Source of the DNA: Benincasa hispida
Taxonomy: Eukaryota; Streptophyta; Magnoliopsida; Cucurbitales; Cucurbitaceae
Direction of reading: 5' to 3'
DNA length: 64,000 nt
Assembly (NCBI RefSeq): GCF_009727055.1
Contig: NC_052351.1
Span: 55,753,422-55,817,421 of the forward strand
Shown here piece by piece: positions 12,046 through 24,538 of the stretch. The position numbers were made by a program, and so were the translations under genes. Under the pieces are notes generated by a model that was not told where the DNA came from, ran no database searches, and worked only from the letters and a program-made list of their open reading frames with translations. Position 1 is the first letter of the stretch; each line of letters opens with the position of its first letter.

Positions 12046-14560
12046 AGAAATATCTTGAGGCTAAAATGACCAAAAAATCTTTTACAGGAAAAGGTCTAAC
12101 AGCCAAAGAACCTCTAGAACTTGTGCACTCAGATATTTGTGGTCCGATGAATATTAGAGCTCAACGAGGATCTGAATATTTCATCAATTTTATTGATGAC
12201 TATTCGAGATATGATTATGTTTACCTGATGCGTCATAAGTCCAAAACTCTTGAAAAGTTCAAAGAGTACTAAGTAGAGGTTGCGAACTTATTAGGTGAAA
12301 AGATTAAGACACTTCGATCATATCGAGGTGGTGAGTATATAGATTTACAATTTCAGAACTATTTGATAGAACATGGAATTCAATCCCAACTTACTGCATC
12401 TGGTACACCACAACAAAATGGTGTAGTAGAAAGATGAAATAGAACCCAGTTAGACACTGTTCATTCGATGATGAGTTACGCCCAGTTATCTCAATCCTTT
12501 TGAGGATATGCAGTATAAACTACAGTATTTATTTTGAAAACGGTTTCCTCGAAAAGTGTTTCAAAAACACCATACGAGTTATGAAGAGGGTGTAAAGGTA
12601 GTTTATGTCCCTTCAGGCTTTAAGGATGCCCAGCATGTGTTGGTGCAAAATCCAAAGAAATTGGAACGATGTTCTAAAGTATGTCTATTTGTAGGATACC
12701 CCAAAGAAAAAAAAGGTGGTCTGTTTTATGTTCCTCAAGATGATAAAGTGCTTGTATCGACAAACGCTGCATTCTTAGGAAAAACACATAAGAAATCATC
12801 AGCCTTGCAGTAAACTAGTATTGAGTGAGATGTCAAGAGAAACTACAAACAAATCAACAAAAGTTGTTGATCAGGTTGGTCCTTAAACTAGTGTGGTTGA
12901 TGAAACTGATCTACCATATCCTTCTCAAGAATTGAGAATACCTCAATGTAGTGAGAGGGTTGTTCAACAGCTTGACCGATACATAGGTGTAACAGAAACT
13001 CAAGTCGTTGTACCTGATGATGGCTTAGAGGATCCATTGACCTTTAAACAAGCAATGAAGGATATAGACAGAGACCAATGGATAAAAGCCATGGACCTTG
13101 AAATGGAGTCTATATACTTAAATTCAGTTTGAGAACTTGTAGATCAACGGGGTAAAAACCTATTGGTTATAAGTGGATCTACAAGAGAAAACGAGACCAA
13201 GCTAGTAAGGTACAGACCTACAAAGCTAGACTCGTAGCAAAAAGATTTACCCAAAAAGAGGGATTAGACTATGAAGAAACCTTTTCTTCTGTTGCCATGA
13301 TCAAGTCTATTAGAATACTTTTATCCATTGCGCCTTTTATGATTATGAAATATGGAAAATGGATGTCAAGACAACCTTTCTGAATGGCTATCTTGAAGAA
13401 AGTATCTGCATGTCTCAACCAGAACGGTTCATTGAACAGGGTAAAAAAACAGAAAGTTTGCAAGCTTAAAATATTCATTTATGGGTTAAAACAAGCATCT
13501 CGATCTTGGAATTAATATTTGACATCACGATCAAATCTTATGGCTTTGAACAGAACATTGACGAACCTTGTGTTTACAAGAAAATTGTCTACAAAACTGT
13601 AGCTTTTCTGGTACTATATGTTAGTTATATCCTACTCATTGGGAATGAGATAGCATTCCTTATTGACGTCAAGAGATGGCTAGCATTGCAATTTTAAATG
13701 AAAGATTTAGGAGATGCACAATATGTTCTTGGAATCCAAATAGTTTGAACACTAGCACTTTCTCGAGCATCTTATATAGACAAGATGTTGCCTAGATATA
13801 AAATGCAAAATTCTAAAAGAGGTTTATTATCTTTTAGATATGGAATTCATTTATCTAAAGGAACAGTGTCCTAAGACACCTTAAGAAGTTGAGGATATGA
13901 AAAGAACTCCTTCTGCATCAGTAGTCGGGAGTTTGATGTATGTCATGTTGTGTACACGTTCAGACATACGCTTTGCAGTCGGAATAGTCAACAGATTTCA
14001 GTTCAATCCTAGATATAGTCATTGGACTGCCGTTAAGAACATCCTCAAGTATCTTCAGAGAACAAGGGACTATATGCTCGTGTATTGCTCTAAGGATTTG
14101 ATCCTTACTGGATATATTGATTCTTATTTTTAGACTGATGTGGATTTTAAGAAATCTACTTAAGGATCAGTATTCACTCTAAATGGAGAAGCTATAGTAT
14201 GGAGGAGTATTAAGCAAAGTTGTATTGCTGACTCCACCATGGAAGAAGAATATGTAGCTACATGTAAAGCAATCAAAGAAGCAGTATGGCTTAGAAAGTT
14301 CTTGACCTATTTGGAAGTGGTTCCAAATATGCATCTATCAATCACCCTCTATTGTGATAACAATGAAGCAGTTGCAAACTCAAAAGAACCAAGAAGTCAT
14401 AAGCGCGGAAAGCACATCGAGTGCAAGTATCATCTTATTAGGGAGATAGTACACCAAGGAGATATGATCGTCATACAGATAACCTCATAAGGAAATTTAG
14501 CTTATCCATTTACGAAGGCCCTCACAGCTAAAGTGTTCAAGGGTCACCTAGTGAACTAGG
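12046..14560 (+). pseudogene. Ty1/copia pol remnant (element A): integrase, RT, RNase H
   Basis: Order of homologies: integrase core from 12046 (LVHSDICGPMN, FIDDYSRY, RGGEYIDL, TPQQNGVVER, then a stop); the capsid-proximal 'NPKKLERCSKVCLFVGYP' block at 12640-12700; reverse transcriptase from 12893 (DQWIKAMDLEMES, then KARLVAK, FLVLYVSYILLIGNE); and RNase H with the 'ADSTMEEEYVA' and 'LYCDNNEAVANS' blocks to about 14490. The RT catalytic YVDD has become YVSY. Multiple stops and frameshifts interrupt every domain. It is colinear with the better preserved copy at 47216-51020. The 5' LTR, gag and protease are missing. Confidence 0.9.
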
Positions 14561-14699
14561 ACTACGAGCTTCATAAATCTAGGGCAAGTGGGAGAATTCA
14601 TGGGTATATTAGATGTCCTAGTTTATTGTATTTATTCTCTTATACTCAACATTGTATATTATATTTGAACCCACTGGAGTTTTAGTCCAAGTGATAGTT
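14561..14699 (+). other. Copia A 3' untranslated stretch with purine tract
   Basis: It contains AGGGCAAGTGGGAG near 14581-14594, a polypurine-type tract, then the same short spacer seen before the LTR of copia B at 51056-51185. Confidence 0.5.
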
Positions 14700-16572
14700 T
14701 GTCAGGTTATATGTTCTAAAACTCGTAGTTTTTAAACATTAAACATGTTCTATTTGCAATAAAGATGTTATTGAGTTTTTTTTCAATAAAGTTGTTATTG
14801 AATTTTTAAATTCTTAAATCCAATAAACTAACGAACCCATGGCTATAACATGAATACTTAAACTTTATGTAGAGACATAAAAAAGATCAAGTTTGAGTAT
14901 ATAGCTAAAACAGACTATAAGTATATGGATAGAGTTGGGTATCTTATCCTGGGGACATTATGGATGTGACCCACTTTGTATATTGATACAAACGATGTGA
15001 TCCCCAAGTCGTTCATGTGAAGATATGTGAGTTGGGGCATCCTATGGAAAAGATGTTTGCATAAGACCGGACCACGAAATAGTCACTTTTCTTCATAACG
15101 ACCGTTTATTGTTAAAAATTGACTATTTCAACTCGATGACCTAAGGTAACTTGATCTTAATTCTGAGTTAGCTATGAACTTCTGTTTATTCGGGATTGTC
15201 TTTTAATCTACATGAGTGAGAGTGACTCAACATTGCCACTCAATAAGCCTCCCATTTTAAGGGTAAGTCCGAATGGATAGCTGGAGACATAGTCCTGCAA
15301 GACAGAATTCAGTCCTACCTATTTTAAGGTTAGTAGATTAGTTGTTCCCTTAATTATTGACTCTTGGTCTTGAACAAAGTGGCTCGCCCTCTCTATGGTC
15401 GAGAGGGACTTGGTTTATTGGTAGTACCATAAACCAATTGTTCATTAGAGATTCAGTGGAGACTTAAAGAACAAGATGTATTATAGGGGTGAAACAGTAA
15501 TTTTGACCTAGCTGTAAATACGAATAATCTGTGAATGATCAACTTACTAATTATGGTTAAATCAAGTGGACAAAAATACATCCCAGTAAAGAGAGTGCAA
15601 CTATTGAGCTATAGTGGAGTGTCTTGGTAGTTAACGAATATTGATTAATTCGATTTAAAGAGTTTAACCAATTAATCTCAAATCGTTGGAGCTCATGATA
15701 TGTAAGTCCATTAGGTCCCTCTACTAGCTCTTAAAAGGATTAAACCTTATAATAGCATGTTGAGAGAATTTGAAATGTTCAAATTCAGTTTAGGATTTGG
15801 ATTATTATATTCGATATAGTTAAGTGTTTAATTAACGAACTAAATGGTATTGGAGAGATGTAAATATTTATATAAGATTTAAATATTAATTACATGAATA
15901 GGATTTCATGTATGGATTTGGCGTTTCGTTGATTTAATATTTGATATTAAATTATTTATTAAATTAATTAATTAAATTTGTTTAATTAATTATTTATAAG
16001 TATTTTGAATTTGAAATAATAAAATTCATAATTAATTCCTTTTTTATTTACTTGATTTAATATGAAAATTAAATTAAAATTAAAAAGAAATTAATTTTTG
16101 GGAAAGTGGGATTTTCCCACTTTTCCCATTATAAATTACACCTAATCTATGATCCTAGTGGGAAATTGAGTGTCAATTACCTATTAAATTAAGTTGCATG
16201 ATCATTCTCAATATATATCAATTTTATTTTCAGTGAAATTCTTCATGCAAAACTATTTTGAAGGTAAAAAATTCTCTGTCAAACCTATTTTCTCCAACTC
16301 TCCAATTTCACCCTAAAAAATCTCTCAGTTTGAGTTTCACCACTCGATCGAAGGTCAGAGATTAGTAGAGAAGACTCTTGTGGTGGTCTACTACTAAAAT
16401 TGAAAGAGAAATTCCAAGAGATTTGGAGCAATCAAGAGGATTCTTTAAAGGTAATTCACTGAAACCCTATTACTGTTGTTGTTATGAATATGCATGTTTC
16501 TTTGCTAAAATTAATGTAATTAGAGTGTTTAAGATTCTAATTGCTTTCGTTGGTTGAATGTCAACTCCATCA
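14700..16572 (+). mobile_element. 3' LTR of copia element A
   Basis: It starts TGTCAGGTTATATG and ends CCATCA. It is colinear with the 2.0-kb LTR at 51186-53188, sharing ATAAAGATGTTATT, AACTCGATCTT-like segments and the TTTGATATTAAAT block near the end, though with many differences. No matching 5' LTR exists, so no target-site duplication can be tested. Confidence 0.8.
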
Positions 16573-17241
16573 ATTGTTTGTGTTCATGTTCCCATATATT
16601 CATTCATGTCCTTAGTTTGTAAAGTATGCTAAGTTAGTATCAAACTGTTAGGCCATGTTTGCTCCATTTTCCCTATGCAAAGTTATTGTTTTGGTATGCA
16701 AATAGAAGATGGCATGTTAGGTTCGCTGGTGTGATGAATGATAGTTGTAACCTCAGTAGTTTTGGACATGTAAGGTTTAATGTCATTTAGTCATAGATTG
16801 GATAGTTGAGAACCACATTAGTATAAACTGTTTCTATAAGGAGAGTGGCTTAGCTCTTACGAAAACAAGTTCTACATGTGAAGGTGTCAAAACTAAAGTT
16901 GGCCAAAATAGCATCATATATAAGAACAAGACAAATTATCGACCAAGATGCAAAAAGCCTATTTGGTCAATATGATTAATGAGGAATGCACTGAAGTCAC
17001 ATAGTTGTTAGTACCAATTGATAGGGATATGTTAAACCATTTAACTTATGACTTGGAACTGACATTTACTTTGAAGATTTGAAGATGTTACTTATGTATA
17101 GAAAAAGTATAGATCTTCACATACCATAAAAGTTTGGAGTACTTCTACACATGGATGATGAATCAGTTTGGAATCCAAAGAATGAGATGAAGGCCTAGTA
17201 CCTAGAGTTTTTTTAGGAATAAACTTTCGAGGACGAAAATT
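16573..17241 (+). other. Uncertain internal remnant, probably G1 3' region
   Basis: Between the copia A LTR and the G1 polypurine tract I recognise no protein domain. The last bases read in the pattern of a gypsy pol end (an NFRGRKFLKEGRM-like reading). By position it should be the 3' part of G1. Confidence 0.3.
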
Positions 17242-17258
17242 TCTTAAGGAAGGAAGAA
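17242..17258 (+). promoter_or_regulatory. Polypurine tract of G1
   Basis: The purine-rich TTAAGGAAGGAAGAA lies immediately 5' of TGTAACATC, the start of the 3' LTR. This is the standard position for second-strand priming in Ty3/gypsy elements. Confidence 0.65.
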
Positions 17259-17640
17259 TGTAACATCACATACAAATTTGATAACAATCACATAATAATC
17301 ACATAGAAATCAAATAGCAATCAAACTTTCAGTGGAAATTTTTTGCCATATTTGCAAAAAAAAAGTAAAACTTAGGTTCACAACCTACTTTTCAATTTAT
17401 TTTTTATTAAAGTTGCAATTTCCCCAAAAATAAATACTAAAGAATATCTTTTCCTCTTCAGGCGACATGAAAAAAAAAAAAAAAAAAGAAATGCTTCAGC
17501 ATTTCCCGATTTGCGTAGACCTCAAGGCATCTGCCCTAGCCGCCAACTGCCTTTCCACCACTGTTCACATCGCTAGCCACAGTCAAGAGCTCCATTGGCC
17601 TTCTTCTCTGTCGTTCACGTCCGCTACTTCTGATATTAAG
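17259..17640 (+). mobile_element. 3' LTR of G1, truncated
   Basis: It begins TGTAACATC and from 17450 closely follows the 5' LTR (A-run, 'CAGCATTTCCCGATT', 'GAGCTCCA', 'GTCCGCTACT'). It breaks off at about 17636, where antisense gypsy coding sequence begins. The 90-aa frame at 17467-17739 is LTR sequence. Confidence 0.7.
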
Positions 17641-18882
17641 CTACCTGGAAGTAACCTTTTACTTCCTACAAATAATATTTTCTGTTCACCCGATCTTCTG
17701 AGCAGTATTTCTTTCCTAAAGCAGTCAACAAATGCATAATGTTTACTCAAGAAATTCATGCCTAGAATAACATCAAATTCCAGTAATCTAATGGAATCAA
17801 ATCAACCCATAAACTCTAACTTCCAATAACTACCTCATAATTCTTGTAGTACTCACGCACAGCTAGAACATCTCCAATAGGCGTTGAAATAAACAATTCC
17901 ATAAGCATATTCTCAAGCATTATATCCATATGCAATGCAAACATACTAGATATGAATGAATGTGTAGCACTAGGATCAAATAATACATAAGCAGACTGGT
18001 TACATAGAGTTACTGTACAAGTCATGATGTTTGGAGACTTCTCTGCTTCCTGATGAGTTACTATATAAACTCTACCCTGTTGTTAGGATCGTCTTGCTAC
18101 CTCTTTCTGCTTTTCTCCACTGGAACCCTCATCTCTGACTTCAATCATTCTAGGCGGATCTACTGTCTAGGAAACAACTTTCTGAGCTACTTGGGCCTCA
18201 AGCATTAGTTGAGAAAAATCTCTCTTAAAGTGTCATGCATGTTCGCACTGGAAACAGACATTCCTGCCACTATAGCACGTTCCTAAATTATGCGTCCCAC
18301 AACTAGCACATAGGGGTTTCCTACCTGTACTAGCCACGGACTCACCAGTATGTCCAGCTACTGATCTACTAGCTGACCTACCTATAGGCCTTGATCTTTT
18401 CCTACTTGAACCTTGCTTGCTCGCATTTCTCTATCCCTTTATAACTAACTGCCTAGAGAATGAAGGCCTAAAACTCTTACCTATAGATTCTGTTGGAACT
18501 CCTTGTTGTTTTTCCTTAGTTCTATGTCCGCTAAGCTCCTCTCAACTCTGATAGTTGTCTCAACTAACTGAGTGAAATACACCTCAACCCATTCTCAAAT
18601 CTCTAATATATGTCCTCCTCTTTCGCTATAATCAAAAGAGCATACTGGGACAGCTTTATGAACCTCTGCTCGTATTCATGACCGTCATCGATCCTGGACT
18701 AATTTGACGAATTCATCTCTCTTAGCTTCCCTGAAGGAGCTATGATAATATTTTTCTTCAAAAACTTTTCTAAACTTTGGCCAAGACAAGGCCTCTGAAC
18801 CACTCCTTCTAGCGTCCACCACTTTCCACCATCTCTTAGCTCCTTTTTATAACACGAACACTGCCAATCCAACCTTATGGTC
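17641..18882 (-). pseudogene. Gypsy gag-protease remnant (G2)
   Basis: Read right to left it shows a gag capsid segment near 18700-18870 (WWT..., LGQSLEKFLKKN, APSGKLREMNS), a zinc-knuckle-like Cys region near 18240-18300, and a retropepsin at 17816-18025 with VLFDPSATHSFIS. Family members usually have D-S/C-G-A-T-H, so the catalytic Asp is kept but the Gly is Ser here. The downstream ILGM-type segment is visible at 17640-17815 with frameshifts. RT and later domains are absent. The element is cut at 18882 by an Athila-like LTR. Confidence 0.75.
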
Positions 18883-19633
18883 TGATGCGTAGGGGACATT
18901 TTAATTTTATTTGCATTAATGGATATGCATTGATGGTCATGCATTGATCATGTGTTAATATGAAGAATATACATTATGCATTAATCGTGTATGCGATGGC
19001 CATGCATTCTGTCACAAGTTTTCTCGCTCTCTCGCCAAATATAACGAGATCACAAGTTTCTCGGAATGATTCGAGGTCGAACACAGGGACTTGCAACTAA
19101 AATTTGATTGTAAAGTAATGCATTTAAGGCAGAGAATGAAAATGAAAAGAAAGAAGCCGATTACTATGCACTACTCCTACTCCTAGCTAAACAGACTGAA
19201 CAATTGAAGTTTGACTACGAGAATCAATAGAGATGCGGCAACTGTTAATGCGTAATAAGATGCATGGAGAAGTAGAGTTGTGGAGGAGATATCACCAAGT
19301 CCTTAAGTTTGGTCGTAAGGGTAATCTCAGCTCGCCACATTAACGCATCGTACACCTCTCGGTGTTCAGCCACATGCTTTATATCACAATAATGCATGGT
19401 TGCGTTGAGCATGAGGTTATTCCTATCACTAGGAACACTTCTTACTTTGCTTAGTGAGTTTCACTACTTACCCTCTCAGGCAGTTGGTTATAGCTATTCC
19501 ACTCATAGACAAGCATTGTGATAGCCTCGCACTAAGCAAACAGGATTGACTCACTATACTCGCGCAACGCACGCCTCTCAGTGGTTTGCTACATGAGTCA
19601 TATCTCTATGTTGCATGATTGAGTATGCGATAA
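18883..19633 (-). mobile_element. Athila-like LTR of element E0, left part
   Basis: The plus-strand edge starts TGATGCGTAGG. This LTR continues at 33032-33909 after removal of element E1 and one 5-bp duplication, giving about 1.62 kb. Colinearity with the solo LTR at 44732-46763 proves the join: both read GCATGATTRAGTATG-GATAACTCT...TGCGGTGAAAG-like across the split. In minus orientation it is a 3' LTR, because element 3' internal sequence follows at 33910. It inserted into the gypsy remnant G2; TGGTC (18878-18882) would be its target site. Confidence 0.75.
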
Positions 19634-21320
19634 TGATGCATTCTTTTATGTGGTGAAATTAATGAAATGAATTGTGGTGACGAGAATGCATTAAGCAATA
19701 AGTTTTCTCAGCAGAATCCAAGTATAAATCCCACTGAGTTTCCTGGTATATCCAGGGTCGAACTCAAGGATTAGGGAAAACGGTATGCGGTGATAATTTT
19801 TAAGAAGACTTTGGGGTAACCAATAAATCAAAGAGTTGTTTTGGGTTGTTGTTTGTTGTATAAAAAGAATGTGGCGATTTAAGAAAAGATGATTATACGG
19901 TAGATACACTGAGTATGCGGAGGTTGAGAAGGCCTTTAGCTAGCATTTCCCGAGAATGCGTCAATTTATGCGATCATGCTACACTTATGCGACAGCAAAT
20001 CATTTTCCAATACAAATGTGGTGCTCCCAGTTCTAGGACGCATGCGATGAATGCGATAATGTCCATAGAGCTTATTCCTAAGTCTCTACTTTTTGCCTGT
20101 GTGATGATGCGATGATGCAAGATGCACACAAAGACAAGGTGACCGCACACAATCATAACCTATCTCTAGGATGCATGCGATGTGTTAATAGCAAACAATG
20201 CTTATTCCTAAGCTCCTATCTCTTGATTATACGTTTTAATCTAACTCTCCCGAGCCTAGATTCTATTCTGACTTTTCCAAGCCTAGATTCTGTCCTTAGA
20301 CTACCATTCCGAGTATCTCTAATGGACGAATGATGCATACATAATACAAGATAATCGCATAGAATGAAGATCCCCAGTTATGCTAGCTAAGTGCTTCTCA
20401 ACCCATTCGACAGATTTAGCTACTCATGCATAGTAAACATAGAGTGAACAGATATAAAGAAGTAAATTCCATTTCTATAGATAAGTTTAAGTACAAAATG
20501 ACAATGGAAGATAAGGATAGAGAGTCTGGTAGCAATCCCTTGCTTCTCAAGGCTTTTACACTGTTAACTCTATTATGTTCAAAAGATATTCCTGCTTCCG
20601 CAGGAGTAGGAATCTCTCTGATCTTGACGCTTCCAGTACTCTTCCAAGTTCACCGGAACGATCTCTCGGCACAATCTTGCTTGTCTCGCTTCTGCCTTAA
20701 ATAAAAGAAAAACTAAGAACAAGACTATTTCTAACTATGGCGAAAATTATCTAACTGTCGAACTAGACGAACCCCTTCACTGAAGATTGCCTTTGGTATT
20801 TGTAGAGCTTCGGGGTGAAAGGCTTATTCTCTCTTATGATTGCACTGATGGGATGACATTAATTCTCTGTCTGATGCGTCGAATATTTGTCACCGAAAAG
20901 TTGAGTATACTTGCTACAGTAGTTCGTTGTGGCTTGTCAACTTAATTCGAAATCGATCGTCATCAGTTTTCTGTCCCATTGTGATTTATTATGCTTTTCA
21001 CCCAGATGCGCCCACCAAGTTACGTCGGCTCTATGTGGCAATCCTTCTTGAGCAGATATTTGCGAGCACAAATCAGCACAAAGCCTTGTAGTAACGTTGC
21101 GCTCGATCGTTGCTTTCTTGTGAACACATTTTACGTCTTGCGTCAACGCATATTCTGCACAAAAATACATAAGTTAACTGTTTTCATGCAATGGACGCAA
21201 TGCGACCGCAATATTATGAAATTAATGCTTTTTGGACGCAATTATATATATTTTATCAACGCAAACCTTCATTGTTTAATAACTTAGTACTGTAATAACA
21301 TGCATTTCTGCCTGTTATCA
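19634..21320 (-). mobile_element. E1 3' LTR (1687 bp)
   Basis: The plus-strand edges are TGATGCATTC and CTGTTATCA (TG...CA). It matches the 5' LTR over 32254-32935 and 32936-33026, for example the run with AGCAGAATCCAAGTATAAATC. About 900 bases (roughly 20320-21220) have no counterpart in the 5' LTR, which is therefore internally deleted. Confidence 0.9.
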
Positions 21321-21353
21321 CTACCCTATCACAGATGGCACATGGGCCAGCCC

Positions 21354-21391
21354 CTGTCTCTTATACACATCTAGATGTGTATAAGAGACAG
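21354..21391. other. Nextera mate-pair junction adapter (two Tn5 mosaic ends)
   Basis: The 19-base Tn5 mosaic end AGATGTGTATAAGAGACAG at 21373-21391 is preceded with no gap by its exact reverse complement at 21354-21372. The two form a perfect 38-bp palindrome. This is the circularisation junction of Nextera mate-pair libraries, not plant DNA. It yields the tell-tale false peptide start MCIRDR. The bases on either side may come from fragments far apart in the genome, so the join is suspect. Confidence 0.98.
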
Positions 21392-22255
21392 GATCGCGAT
21401 TCCTACCTTCGTTTTGGCTTGCCCCCACGTGTGTCATGCGGACATCCAACTACGAGTAGAATCCGATCGCAACGTTATGATTTTTTTTAAAGAGCTAAAA
21501 ATAGCAAGGTCGAAAATAAATACCTCACCTCCAAATTTAAAATGCGGCAATGTCCTCATTGTCAAAAGATTGAAAGAAGTCATGCGATATTCTTAGGAAG
21601 TTTGGTAAAGGGTCAGTTTGAAAGAAAACTAGTAGACCACTAACTTCTAGAAATATTTCATGAGGTGACTGTCCTAAAATTAAGTTGACTCTAGTGTACA
21701 TGAAAAAATAGAAGCATGTGTTTCATCATTGAAATCATAATTGGCAAAGAGAAAGCATGCGGTGACTTACTAAATTGATCAATGTTAAATGATTGCGGTA
21801 ATCAAAGAAGATGCAGTGATAAAAAATTTTAAAATCAAAATGCCATGCGATAGTGCAGAATTTGGAATAAAGTCAAGGAAAAATACAACCCCCAAATTTG
21901 TGTTGTCGCCCGCATTATTTGTTGATGCATCCTGCTTTGCGGCAATCTACTTTCTTTGGATTGCGGTGACGAAATAAAGTAGTTGCGTCTTCATGTAGTG
22001 CCTGCGCAATCGTTTACCTCGATTGTTTACACAGAAAATATTGAGAGGTTCAATTAATAAAAAAAACGAAGTTAACAAAATTTTTCTCTCTTTTTCTTTT
22101 TTTAAGAGAAGTAAAAGGCAGATAGATAAATGATAATTGAAACATCATAGTAGTGAGAGTTCATAAATCATAAGTAAGCAAAAGGATACTCCAGAAGACT
22201 TGCGCCCCAGATGATTTTCTATCACATGCCAGTGTAGGGGCCACTCCATTTTCCT
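21392..22255 (-). other. E1 3' spacer between pol end and 3' LTR
   Basis: Non-coding in both directions. The phrase TTTTGGCTTGCCCCCACGTG with 'GTCATGCGGACATCCAA' recurs at 34240-34275 in the 3' region of E0, so the two elements are related. No envelope-like frame is seen, although some Athila elements carry one here. The minus-strand bases before the LTR (TGATAGGGTAG) are the likely but weak polypurine tract. Confidence 0.6.
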
Positions 22256-22842
22256 TCATTCCAGATTTCTCAGGTCTACCAAGGTCTTTTCTCGAAGAAA
22301 ATCACCCCTGCAATATGCCTTGACTCTTTTCCCATTAACCTTGAATGTACAGGTCCCTTCTTCAGTAATCAGCTCAACCGCACCATACAAGAATATTTCT
22401 TTAATTATAAAGGGTTCGGACCAGCGCGACTTTAACTTGCCAGGAAAGAGCCGTAACCGTGAATTGAAGAGTGAGACCTTTTGTCCAACATGGAGATTTT
22501 TATCGCATAGCCAACGTTTTGCTCGTTCTTTGTATATTTTGGCATTTTCATAAGTTTGCGTTCTCCACTCATCAAGCTCGATCAATTGTAGTTTCCTTGC
22601 TTCCCCTGCTGCTTTTAAGTCGAAGTTAAGCTTCTTCACTGCCCACAGTGCTTTGTGCTCCAGCTCCAATGGCAAATGACATGCTTTACCGAATACCAAC
22701 GCATACAGAGACATGCCTATTGGTGTTTTATAAGCAGTCTGATATGCCCACAGCGCGTCGTCCAACTTTGTTGCCCAATCTTTTCGCGAAGGTTTTACCA
22801 CCTTCTCCGATATCAACTTAATTTCTCAGTTGGACACTTTAG
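22256..22842 (-). pseudogene. E1 integrase C-terminal half
   Basis: On the minus strand this continues the integrase after removal of the solo LTR 22848-24533. The joined reading is NGQAKVSN, then a stop where Arg is expected (CGA to TGA), then EIK with the catalytic Glu. The open part from 22816 shows [22 protein letters not shown], the standard segment after the DDE core, and the [18 protein letters not shown] block, ending at a stop at 22256. It is preserved better than the rest of E1. Confidence 0.85.
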
Positions 22843-22847
22843 CCTGA

Positions 22848-24533
22848 TGATAACTGTTAGAAATGCTAGTTATTATAAGCATTTTATTTAGAATTATGAG
22901 GGCTAACAGATAGAAAACGCAGTGATAATACTTAGAATTTGTGAAAAATTGAGTTTTGTGTCGATAAGCACCTAAAACCTCACTAACCCAATATTATGCG
23001 TTATTCTGTGCCAAAGTGTCTATTTTTGTAGCTATCGCAGGAATCAAATGCATGCGTTTGTAATAAGCATTCACAGAAAAATGCATGCGCTGAAGCCAGG
23101 CGGCCGCAAAAGACGAACGCAGACGGCAACTCCATGTGTCTAACGCATGGAAGATGCAGTAATCGCATGCGTCCAACGCATGGAGAATGCAATGAATAAA
23201 TAGAGATTGCGGTCATGGATTGACAGCCATAATAGAAGATCGTAAGATGGGTAGAACGGGTTGATAACTTCAGCTAAATTCAGCTCGGATGCATACCTTG
23301 AGAGTATCAACAAGATAAGGCAATGTGACAATGCCCATACCGCAAGAAAGCAACAGTGAGCCATACCTCCATCATTACAGCTGTCGACGTCCAAATTCTA
23401 TAAATAGCCCTTGAGACCTTCATTTTGAGACATCCGAGCTTCTGCCTCAAGGCAGAAGTTTGTGATCACAGATGAGAGCTTGAAAGAGATTTTTAGTGAG
23501 AATTCTTCATCTCCACAACCCAGATCGAGTGACCATCGGAGCATTTGCCAGAGATAGAGCTCAAGAGAGACATCTCCACCATTCAACCATGGCACCACCC
23601 CCAGCCTTGACGCAGAGTCCTTCATCTCCCTTCTAATCTCTGTATTGTATTACATTTTAGATTGAGATATTAAGATATTTTGTGATCAATGCAAATCTTA
23701 ATTCCTTCATTACCGTCTTCTTCAACATCTTCATCTCTATCATAGTTTTTCTTCAGCATTTATTTATCAAAGTAAATCGCATGCTTAATCGTGTAGCCTA
23801 GAGATAGGACGCATGTAGCAACCCACCGAGAGGTGTGCGTTGTGCAAGTATAAGTGAGTTAATCCTCTTTGCTTGGTGAAAAGTTGTGGCAATGCCTATC
23901 TATGGGATGTTGCATTGCTTGTCTATAAGTTAAATAGCCGCATCTAACTACCTGAGAAGGTAAGAGATGGAACACATTAAGCAAAGTTCGCATTGTTTCT
24001 AGAGATAGGCATATTCTTAAGCTCGATGCAACCATGCACTATAGAGATATAGTCATGCGGCTGACCACCAAGAGGTGTGAGGCATTAGTGCAATGAGCTG
24101 GGATTACTCGGGCGATTTAAGATAGTAAACATCACTATGCATTACTGGTTGTTGTGTGTGTTTCTACCTATTCTCATTGTAAACCGCCTATTGCTCAATC
24201 TGTTTAGTTAGGAGTAGGAGTAGTGTATAAGTCATTTAAACTTTCTTCACTTTCACAAATATTATTGAGTGACAAGTCCCCGTGTTCGACCTCGGATTAC
24301 CCGAGAAACTTGCGTTTGTGTTATACTTGGCGCAAGCGTAAGAAAACCTGTGATAGAAACACGTGGTTATTGCATGCTAAGATTAACGCATCATCATTCC
24401 GACGCATGACCTTAGACGCATGGGAGCAAACACATCAGTTATGTCTAATGTATGATTTCATGTTTAAACCCATCCGTCCTTAAATAAAAAATAAATAAAA
24501 CAAAATAAAACGTGTCCATAAATTATCCCAACA
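22848..24533 (+). mobile_element. Solo Athila-like LTR inside E1 integrase
   Basis: A perfect target-site duplication CCTGA lies at 22843-22847 and 24534-24538. The edges are TGATAACTG and CCCAACA. Removing it and one duplication restores integrase codons. It contains the R/U5-type block (CCGAGAAACTTGCG...ACTTGGCGCAAGCG) also seen at 42040-42090. On the minus strand it has the TAATACAAT block shared with 33160-33190 and 45900-45930, so its orientation is opposite to those LTRs. Confidence 0.9.
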
Positions 24534-24538
24534 CCTGA

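Noticed and set aside
21354..21391. Perfect palindrome as a natural transposon end or terminator
   Set aside because: It equals two Tn5 mosaic ends exactly; the adapter explanation is sufficient.
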